Shown here one piece after another: positions 1-5,434 of a DNA stretch of 5,731 nt. This stretch comes from Acidobacteriota bacterium (GTDB lineage: Bacteria; Acidobacteriota; Blastocatellia; Pyrinomonadales; Pyrinomonadaceae): positions 1 through 5,731 of the forward strand of contig QHXE01000453.1 of the NCBI GenBank assembly GCA_003222835.1, written 5' to 3'. The position numbers and the translations under genes are program-made. A model generated the notes under the pieces. The model had not been told where the DNA came from. It did not search any database and saw only the letters and a program-made list of their open reading frames with translations. Position 1 is the first letter of the stretch. Each line of letters starts with the position of its first letter.

Positions 1-494
1 TGACGCCTCTGCCAAACCTTCCTCATCCAGGGGTTCATGCGGTCGGTGATCTCACTAGCGGCAATCGCGCGTTCGAGTTGTTCCACCCATTCTGCGTCCG
101 TAGCAGCCTCGAACTGCTCCAAATCGAGGACTGACGAAAACATCTCGAACTTCTCCGCTCTCCCGCGTTCCTTTTTAAACTCCCGGTTGAAACGGTGGTG
201 GAAGACACCAACTAAGTAGGATTCCAGGTCCCTGATGGGTGACCGTAGACCTTTGTTTCGCAGGCGGGTCTTGGCAACGGATAGGAGCACGCGGTCCCAG
301 ATCTCCGACGCAAGTGCGGTCCGCTCCCGACCTGATTCCTTGTCAAACAACCTGCCACGGACGTGTGCGAGCACATGTGGCCAGGCCTTTCGCGCCGCGG
401 CCAGCAACTCTTCATCTACCGGGAGTGGAGGTCTGCCCGGGTCCTGTTTCCCCGCGAAGAGCACCCATTCGGCGTAAGGGTCGGGTTTGTCCAT
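1..494 (-). CDS. Sigma-70-like (ECF-type) RNA polymerase sigma factor, C-terminus off the left edge
   Basis: Reading leftward, an uninterrupted frame encodes 164 residues and is still open at base 1, so the gene is partial at its 3' end. Predicted role: a cytoplasmic factor that directs RNA polymerase to a promoter set. Residues 34-48 (AWPHVLAHV) and 59-76 (LASEIWDRVLLSVAKT) match the amphipathic helices of sigma region 2. Residues 87-112 (RDLESYLVGVFHHRFNREF, then KKERGR) match the pattern of a W/Y-L-x-x-V/I-x-x-N/H-x-x-R helix followed by a basic tail, as in regions 2.3-2.4. Residues 137-164 (WVEQLERAIAAS...MRKVWQRR) look like the start of region 4; its helix-turn-helix would lie beyond the edge. 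The start chosen is the ATG at 494 (MDKPDPYAEW). The frame stays open upstream to an ATG at 653, but those 53 extra residues are Ser/Arg-rich and look non-coding. Neither start has a clear Shine-Dalgarno. The gene diverges from the CHAT operon. Seen: frame and helix pattern. Inferred: sigma identity. Confidence 0.7.
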   Translation of the reverse strand, partial: MDKPDPYAEWVLFAGKQDPGRPPLPVDEELLAAARKAWPHVLAHVRGRLFDKESGRERTALASEIWDRVLLSVAKTRLRNKGLRSPIRDLESYLVGVFHHRFNREFKKERGRAEKFEMFSSVLDLEQFEAATDAEWVEQLERAIAASEITDRMNPWMRKVWQRR

Positions 495-883
495 TGGGTC
501 TTTTGGATCAGTGAGCAGGTCGAATGGGGACGGGTCAGCCTGGCACGGGGTTATGCCACCCGTCAATAGTACGCGAAATACTATCCGTACTGAACGTCTC
601 CTCCCACTTTCGCTTGGAGACTCCCGAATTCCCGCTCTCTTACTAGGGAACATGCAGAGGGAGAAAAGTAAGAAAGGTGGGAACCACCCTCGGATACTGG
701 CGGATACGTTTGCCTCGCGGGTATGTTCGGAGATCATTGATCGACCCACCCTTGCGTCCACCCCTAGCTGAGCCGAGGATTAGTACTGCTGTACGAAATG
801 ATGGCGTAGGTCTGGATAAACCCAACGCCAATTCCGCGCATCCGAAGCAGTACAATCAATCGCGAATAAAAAGGCGTCAGCCC
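495..883. promoter_or_regulatory. Divergent control region between the sigma-like gene and the TPR-CHAT gene
   Basis: About 390 bases lie between the most likely starts of the two divergent genes, so both promoters should be here. I could not pick convincing -35/-10 pairs. On the minus strand TACTAT (positions 571-566) is a possible -10 for the sigma-like gene but has no good -35 partner. A TTGATC hexamer sits at 737-742 on the plus strand, also without a well-spaced -10. A weak AAGG (871-874) lies 9 bases before the GTG at 884. Frames remain open into this region on both strands (minus to 653, plus from GTG 677), but codon choice there looks unlike the flanking genes. I see no RNA gene or terminator here. 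Confidence 0.4.
566..584. repeat. Short inverted repeat ATAGTA-N7-TACTAT
   Basis: A perfect 6-base inverted repeat (566-571 and 579-584) with the 7-base spacer CGCGAAA lies 72 bases upstream of the chosen sigma-like start. It is a candidate operator or part of a promoter. A repeat this short could also arise by chance. Confidence 0.3.
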
Positions 884-3616
884 GTGCGGACTCTTTCCTC
901 GAAGCTCTGGTTCTTTGTTTCTGTCTTGCTTGTCGCCTTTGCGCTCCTTGCTGCGCTTTCTCGAAAGTACTTCTGGCTTTACGCCACGCGAAGAGGTGAT
1001 CCACCGCCCCCAGCCGCCGATCTCTTACGCGACGCGAGCACTTCGAATAATCCGGAGGTTTTGCTTGAGGAGGCCAACCGACTCGCTTGGCTCTTCAATT
1101 GGCCAAAGGCAGAGCCTCTCTACATTCGGGCCGAGGACCTATTCCGCGCGAAGGGCGACACTCGGAACGAAATATACGCCCGCGTTGGAAGGATTCGTGC
1201 TCAATCGGAGACGGTGTCTTGGGCCGAAGTCTCCAATGTCCTCGGACAACAGCTCGACCTGCCGATCGTCAAGACCGACCCGAAGCTGCGGTTATGGTCC
1301 CTTGCGGCGAAGGGGTACACGGACCTCGAGATTAGTCCGGCCTCCGCTAAGCGCGCGTGGACGGAGGCCCAAACAATTGCTCATCGCTTGGGAGAAGCTC
1401 AATGGGAAGCTCGCGCCGAGGGTGAACTCGGGATTATCGCCTTCCTTGAAGGGGACAGCCGGCGGGCTGCAGTAATGGTCGGCGACGCGACCTTGTCCGC
1501 AAAAGCGAGTGGCGATATAGGCGGCCAGGTTCGGATGCTCGAGATGCTCGGCAACGGTTTCAACGAGGCCAAGCGCTATGGCGAGGCGATTGCGTTTTTC
1601 GAGCGCGCCACAAAGCTCAGCGCCACAACGCCCGATGTTGGATTCCCATTCATGGCGTACGAAGGCGAATCCTACTCACTCGAGAGCCAAGGCAAATTAT
1701 CGCCGGCAAGGGATAAGCTGGCAAACGCATTAGCCATCGCGCGAGAAAGCCAGAAATTCGGACATGAAACGATGATTCTGCAACAGCTTGGCGAGCTCGA
1801 GATGCGGGCGGGGAATCGCCAAGTCGCAATGCCGTACCTCGAACGGGCGAGTGAACTCTCGCAGAAATACAGGTTCTATCGACTGCTTGGCCAACTGATG
1901 ATCGATCTGGCTGGGCTCTACAGTGATGCTGGCGACCTGAAATCCGCCGAAGAGCGTGCCGAGATCGGCATCGACGCCAGTCGGCGCGTAGGCGACCGGT
2001 ACTTCCTTCCCCGGGATCTTACAATCCTGGCGGACCTGAAAGCGCGGCGCGGAGCCATCCCGGAAGCTGAAGCGCTCTACGAAAATGCCGAGGACGTGAT
2101 CGACGGAATGCTCGTCAACTTGCGTGAAGCCTACTGGACGAGCTCGCTCGCAGGGGCAATGAGCGACACCTACCGGCGGCACTTTGAGTTAGAAGCGCGC
2201 CAGGGACGCGTCGAGCGCGCCTTCAATGTCTTGGAGCGCGTCCGAGGACGAACTGCGGCGGCGCTCTTGGAGAACAAGGTGTCTTTGGAGGAGGACAACT
2301 CCTCCGAAGTGCGTGCCTTGGAAGAGGCAGTTTCCGATCTGCAACTTCGCTTAATTCGCTCTGAGGATTCAAAGGAACGAGCCAGCCTTCTTGACCAACT
2401 CGTAGAATACGAGCGCCGACTGGAATGGACGCGCACCGAACGAAACGAATCGAAGTCCGATTGGTTCGATAAGCCCGCACCGCTGAAAGCAATCCAATCA
2501 AGCCTGCACGCCGGTGAGCTTATCTTGGAATACGTGCTCAGCGAGCCTCATTCGTATTGCGTCTGGATTTCTCGGAGCGACGCGGGCGTTCAGGAATTGG
2601 CCGCAGGGCGCAAGCGCATTGAGGACCTAACTTGGAAATTCCTCGAAAGCGTAAAGGCTAGGCGTGACGATCCCATAGCCGCCCAGGAGCTCCACGACAT
2701 TCTCATCGGCCAACTGCCTGCAGAGGCAAATCTGGGGAACGTCATCGTGGTCGCGGACGGACTGCTACATCTCTTGCCGTTCGATCTGCTTCGCGATTCC
2801 AAGGGCGCGCTACTGCTGGAGGCTCGCACGGTCAGCTACGCTCCGGCGGCAACCGTTCTGCAAGTTCTAAGGAACGAAGTCAAGCCAGCTGTCAAGCAAC
2901 GCCCGTTCTTTGGAATCGGCGATCCTGCTTATCAAGATCAAGGGCACATTTCGGCGAAGCTCGAGAAGCCAATCGGATTTCAGCGGAGACTTGAGCGCGA
3001 CTTGTCCGATGCCTTCGGAATGCCGCTCTACGATTTGCCACAGACCCGCGGGGAAATCCTCACCGCCGGCAAAACAATTGGCCCGGACTCCATCACGCTG
3101 ATTGGGCCGGATGCCACCGAGACCGCATTCAAGGCCGAACCCCTTGTGGATTTTCGGATCATTCACATTGCGGCGCACGGATTCGTTGACACGCAATTTC
3201 CAGAGCGTTCAGGCTTGGTCCTGGGCGTTGACCCCTCCTCTCACGATGACGGCCTGTTGCAGGTGCGCGAGATCATGCGGCTGCATTTCAATGCCGACCT
3301 CGTCACGCTTTCTGCCTGTAACACGGGCGTCGGAAAGATCGAAGGGGAAGAAGGGGTAACCAATCTGGTCGAGGCGTTTCTCGTCAGGGGCGCGAGGTCC
3401 GTTGTGGCGAGCCTCTGGAGCGCGGACGATATATACACGGGGAAATTGATGGAGCGGTTCTACACTCACATTGCGGAAGGTCAGCCGAAAGCCATAGCCT
3501 TGCGGCAGGCAAAACTGGACTTGCTTGCGCAGAACGGTCGTGTCTCGCCGTATTATTGGGGAGCCTTCGTTTTAGTCGGGGACGGTGGAACAGCGATCCC
3601 GCTGGGGACACGATGA
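884..3616 (+). CDS. Membrane-anchored TPR-CHAT (caspase-like) peptidase
   Basis: With the GTG at 884 the protein has 910 residues. A hydrophobic helix at about 8-27 (KLWFFVSVLLVAFALLAALS) predicts an uncleaved membrane anchor. Residues about 56-462 form roughly seven or eight TPR-like helical pairs, for example NRLAWLFNWPKAEPLYIRAE, GNGFNEAKRYGEAIAFFERA and AGLYSDAGDLKSAEERAEIG. Residues about 470-525 are a charged heptad-like stretch, probably coiled coil. Residues about 540-904 are a CHAT domain: VVADGLLHLLPFDLL, then HIAAHG with catalytic His765, then LSACNTG with catalytic Cys812, ending in the typical YYWGAFVLVGD. CHAT domains are clan CD cysteine peptidases related to caspases and separase; TPR arrays usually sense a partner or ligand. 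Both catalytic residues are intact, so activity is expected; the substrate is unknown. A longer form from GTG 677 would add 69 residues before the anchor, which looks unnatural. The stop overlaps the next start. The RK and RR pairs after the helix hint that the bulk is cytoplasmic, but topology is unsure. Confidence 0.93.
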   Translation: MRTLSSKLWFFVSVLLVAFALLAALSRKYFWLYATRRGDPPPPAADLLRDASTSNNPEVLLEEANRLAWLFNWPKAEPLYIRAEDLFRAKGDTRNEIYARVGRIRAQSETVSWAEVSNVLGQQLDLPIVKTDPKLRLWSLAAKGYTDLEISPASAKRAWTEAQTIAHRLGEAQWEARAEGELGIIAFLEGDSRRAAVMVGDATLSAKASGDIGGQVRMLEMLGNGFNEAKRYGEAIAFFERATKLSATTPDVGFPFMAYEGESYSLESQGKLSPARDKLANALAIARESQKFGHETMILQQLGELEMRAGNRQVAMPYLERASELSQKYRFYRLLGQLMIDLAGLYSDAGDLKSAEERAEIGIDASRRVGDRYFLPRDLTILADLKARRGAIPEAEALYENAEDVIDGMLVNLREAYWTSSLAGAMSDTYRRHFELEARQGRVERAFNVLERVRGRTAAALLENKVSLEEDNSSEVRALEEAVSDLQLRLIRSEDSKERASLLDQLVEYERRLEWTRTERNESKSDWFDKPAPLKAIQSSLHAGELILEYVLSEPHSYCVWISRSDAGVQELAAGRKRIEDLTWKFLESVKARRDDPIAAQELHDILIGQLPAEANLGNVIVVADGLLHLLPFDLLRDSKGALLLEARTVSYAPAATVLQVLRNEVKPAVKQRPFFGIGDPAYQDQGHISAKLEKPIGFQRRLERDLSDAFGMPLYDLPQTRGEILTAGKTIGPDSITLIGPDATETAFKAEPLVDFRIIHIAAHGFVDTQFPERSGLVLGVDPSSHDDGLLQVREIMRLHFNADLVTLSACNTGVGKIEGEEGVTNLVEAFLVRGARSVVASLWSADDIYTGKLMERFYTHIAEGQPKAIALRQAKLDLLAQNGRVSPYYWGAFVLVGDGGTAIPLGTR
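3604..3616 (+). promoter_or_regulatory. Ribosome binding site and ATGA stop/start overlap coupling CHAT to S41
   Basis: GGGGA at 3604-3608 lies 4 bases before the ATG at 3613-3615. The CHAT stop TGA is at 3614-3616, giving the four-base overlap ATGA. Overlaps of this kind usually mean that ribosomes finishing the first gene start the second, which keeps the two products at a linked ratio. Confidence 0.7.
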
Positions 3617-4845
3617 GTCTCGACGCACAGGCAAAAGAAAAGGTCTATTCCCGAGTTTGCGACCTTGTCACACGCAAACACTTCGATCCCGGAATGAACG
3701 GAGCGAATTGGGAGGAGTTATCGAAAGGACGCCGAGAGGAGATTCTGCGAAGTGCCACGGACGAAGAGTTCGAGAAGAAAATTCAAGACCTACTTAATGA
3801 ACTAAGGACAAGCCACACGGGATTTCGCCACTTCAAGAGTCCGAACATCCCCGGACGCCACGCCATTAGCGCCACCTTTATGCGCTGCAATCTGGATGGC
3901 GAGCGGCGCTGGATGTTCCAAGACGTGCACGAAGGCGGTCCGGCGCACGTCGCCGGCTTGCGTCCTGGCGATATTCTCCTTCGGGTGCGTGACCGGGAAT
4001 TGAGGCCGCCGGAGCCGCCTATTTTCCCTGTGGGTGAGGACTCCCAATACGCAGTTCAAAAGCCTGATGGAAAGCGCATCGTAGGCACTTTGAACGTCCC
4101 CTCCCCACGATCAAAGAACCATCCTATAGTGGTCCCAAAAGCCGTGCTGTGCTCTCAAATGCCGGACGGGATTGGCTGGTTGAAGGTAACCATGTTCCCC
4201 GGGGCGGTCGGCATCGACTTTGCCAGGATGCTCGATGCCGCGTTTGCCCACCTAAAGGATTCAATGCGCCTAATCGTGGACCTTCGCGGGAACACCGGGG
4301 GCGGCGTCGGCGGCCTTCGGCTAATGAGCTATCTAACGCCAGGAAAAAAAGAGGTTGGATACAGCCTGACACGCGCGCGCAAAGAAAAAGGATATGCCCG
4401 AGAGAAGTTGCCCAGATTCGGGCGGATTCCGTCACACAAGGCAACGCTTCTCTGGCTGGCTCTCCGATACGGTTTCATCGACAAATCGATTCTCGTTGTT
4501 ACGGAAGGTCTCGGGCCGCAGCGATTCCACGGTCGGGTCGTCATTCTCGTCAACGAGCACACATCAAGCGCGGGCGAAATGGTTGCTGCCTTTGCCCAGG
4601 AGAACAGCCTCGCTGCGATCATCGGGACAAAGACACCCGGACGCCTCTTGAGCGGTAGCGCCTTCAAAGCAGGTTTTGGTTACGTGGTCGGTCTGCCAAT
4701 CGCCGCCTATCTAACTTGGGAAGGCAGGCTGATTGAAGGCAAAGGAGTCGCCCCCGGTGTCAACGTTGAAATGAACCCGCAGCAGCTTTTGGCGGGCGAA
4801 GACCCGCAGATGAACAGAGCATTGGAAGTTGTGCGAGCGATATGA
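3613..4845 (+). CDS. S41-family serine peptidase (tricorn/CTP-like) with PDZ-like segment
   Basis: A 410-residue protein starting at the ATG at 3613, which overlaps the CHAT stop in ATGA and has GGGGA at 3604-3608. Residues 33-73 resemble the N-terminal core of tricorn-like S41 enzymes, including LNELRTSHTG with His68 at the position of the tricorn catalytic histidine. Residues about 103-130 (VHEGGPAHVAGLRPGDILLR) are the PDZ substrate-binding signature. Residues 221-240 (IVDLRGNTGGGVGG) are the conserved S41 glycine-rich strand. NEHTSSAGEM (313-323) carries the predicted nucleophile Ser319. IEGKGVAPGVNVE (374-386) is the usual C-terminal motif. Where classic Tsp/CtpA enzymes have a catalytic Lys 25 residues after Ser, this protein has Arg344 (TKTPGR), which favours a tricorn-like Ser/His mechanism. 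No signal peptide or membrane helix is visible, unlike most CtpA proteins, so it probably acts in the cytoplasm. Operon position implies it works with the CHAT protein, as partner, substrate or downstream peptidase; that is inference. Confidence 0.92.
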   Translation: MSLDAQAKEKVYSRVCDLVTRKHFDPGMNGANWEELSKGRREEILRSATDEEFEKKIQDLLNELRTSHTGFRHFKSPNIPGRHAISATFMRCNLDGERRWMFQDVHEGGPAHVAGLRPGDILLRVRDRELRPPEPPIFPVGEDSQYAVQKPDGKRIVGTLNVPSPRSKNHPIVVPKAVLCSQMPDGIGWLKVTMFPGAVGIDFARMLDAAFAHLKDSMRLIVDLRGNTGGGVGGLRLMSYLTPGKKEVGYSLTRARKEKGYAREKLPRFGRIPSHKATLLWLALRYGFIDKSILVVTEGLGPQRFHGRVVILVNEHTSSAGEMVAAFAQENSLAAIIGTKTPGRLLSGSAFKAGFGYVVGLPIAAYLTWEGRLIEGKGVAPGVNVEMNPQQLLAGEDPQMNRALEVVRAI

Positions 4846-4849
4846 CGAG

Positions 4850-5117
4850 TCGCAAAGTATCGAGATCCACGAGAGTCGATCGTGCAAACCTGACTCGATG
4901 CCGTAGGAAATGTCGTGGCGACCGGCAGTGGAACCGTAAGGGATGAGTATTATCGTAAAGCAGTCAGTTCTCGAGTTTTCTCCTCAAGTGTCTTAATGCG
5001 GACGCGCAAAGCGCCACCATATTTGCGCAGACAGGCGCTCGCGGTCCCATGAGGCTGATGCTGAGGTTCCTTTCAGGCGGCGTCTCAAAAGAATCTGGCA
5101 CCGTCGACACTTTGCGA
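4850..5117. repeat. 268-base segment bounded by an imperfect 14-base inverted repeat
   Basis: TCGCAAAGTATCGA at 4850-4863 is the inverted counterpart of 5104-5117, whose reverse complement is TCGCAAAGTGTCGA (13 of 14 match). The pair begins 5 bases after the S41 stop and ends at the base next to the RHH stop codon, so it fills the gap between two convergent genes. I see no target-site duplication and no intact gene within. It could be a small MITE-like element, a remnant of a larger insertion, or the base of a long-range stem in read-through RNA. No clear intrinsic terminator (GC stem plus T-run) is visible for either convergent gene. Confidence 0.4.
5004..5039. repeat. GC-rich hairpin with alternative stems
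   Basis: GCGCAAA (5004-5010) pairs with TTTGCGC (5022-5028) across an 11-base loop. AGCGCC (5010-5015) can instead pair with GGCGCT (5034-5039), so two mutually exclusive folds are possible. There is no T-run on either side, so it is not a standard intrinsic terminator. It lies inside the segment bounded by the 14-base inverted repeat. Confidence 0.35.
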
Positions 5118-5315
5118 TTAGGGCGCGTCCCTCTTCTGGCGTGACAAGAAGCGTTGGAGGTACTTGGCGCCACTCTTCTCGTAGGCATTCGTCCCGGCCT
5201 TCAAAAAGGCTTCACAGATTTGCGCCACACTCCGGCCCTCTCGGGCGGCAATTGACTCGAGGCTCTTCTTCAGGCCTGAGTGAATCCGAAATGTCAGCCT
5301 AGTGTCCTTTTGCAT
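5118..5315 (-). CDS. Small ribbon-helix-helix (CopG/ParD-like) DNA-binding protein
   Basis: A complete 65-residue protein reading leftward, ATG at 5315-5313 and TAA ending at 5118. Residues 6-11 (RLTFRI) form the alternating strand that pairs between two subunits and contacts the DNA major groove. Residues 13-26 (SGLKKSLESIAARE) make helix A, and residues 28-46 (RSVAQICEAFLKAGTNAYE) make helix B after the turn. The C-terminal tail is basic (KYLQRFLSRQKRD). RHH proteins bind as dimers to short inverted or tandem repeats and often repress their own promoter; a repeat cluster fitting this lies 66-95 bases upstream. Starting at the first Met places the strand close to the N-terminus, as is normal. 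No Shine-Dalgarno precedes the start. No toxin gene is adjacent, so I call it a regulator and not an antitoxin. Confidence 0.85.
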   Translation of the reverse strand: MQKDTRLTFRIHSGLKKSLESIAAREGRSVAQICEAFLKAGTNAYEKSGAKYLQRFLSRQKRDAP

Positions 5316-5324
5316 GTGGCACAG

Positions 5325-5330
5325 ATTCTA
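5325..5330 (-). promoter_or_regulatory. Candidate -10 (TAGAAT) for the RHH gene, giving a near-leaderless transcript
   Basis: On the minus strand TAGAAT matches TATAAT at five of six positions and ends 9 bases before the RHH start codon. Transcription would begin about 3 bases before the ATG, which fits the absence of a Shine-Dalgarno. The -35 region (around 5348-5353, TTTTCG) is weak. Confidence 0.35.
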
Positions 5331-5380
5331 CCATCCCCTTCAAATGGCGAAAAATCAGCTTGACAATCATCAGGTTCGTA

Positions 5381-5410
5381 TGTCATCCTATGGATGACAG
5401 TGGATGACAG
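5381..5410. promoter_or_regulatory. Operator-like cluster: three GGATGACA half-sites, one inverted and two in tandem
   Basis: TGTCATCC (5381-5388) and GGATGACA (5392-5399) form a perfect 8-base inverted repeat with a 3-base spacer. A third copy follows at 5402-5409, and TGGATGACAG is repeated exactly at 5391-5400 and 5401-5410. The cluster lies between two divergent genes, one of them an RHH regulator. A TTGACA hexamer at 5360-5365 is a candidate -35 for the rightward gene, with no good -10 at normal spacing (best is TCCTAT at 5386-5391, 20 bases away). A repressor bound here would cover the likely rightward promoter. The repeats are directly seen; use by the RHH protein is inferred. Confidence 0.6.
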
Positions 5411-5434
5411 TTAATAAAAACTTCGGAGGCATAC

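Noticed and set aside
495..653. N-terminal extension of the sigma-like protein from ATG 653
   Set aside because: Adds 53 Ser/Arg-rich residues ahead of a good acidic N-terminus at ATG 494. The frame is merely open, and the stretch contains the intergenic inverted repeat.
676..688. Small hairpin GGTGG-GAA-CCACC
   Set aside because: A 5-base stem with no T-run and no position that would make it a terminator or operator; likely chance.
677..883. N-terminal extension of the CHAT protein from GTG 677
   Set aside because: The residues show no domain-like pattern, the codon use differs from the gene body, no well-placed Shine-Dalgarno is present, and the extension would sit before a membrane helix.
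915..1475. 186-residue plus-strand frame inside the CHAT gene
   Set aside because: Arg/Pro-rich low-complexity translation in another frame of a gene with clear TPR units; a shadow frame.
1730..2182. 150-residue minus-strand frame opposite the TPR region
   Set aside because: Antisense to an unambiguous coding region and without recognisable motifs.
4149..4658. 169-residue plus-strand frame inside the S41 gene
   Set aside because: Overlaps the S41 catalytic region in another frame and is Arg-rich without domain features.
5118..5315. Antitoxin of a toxin-antitoxin pair
   Set aside because: No RelE/ParE-, PIN- or MazF-like gene lies next to the RHH gene on the same strand; its downstream side is the repeat-bounded gap.
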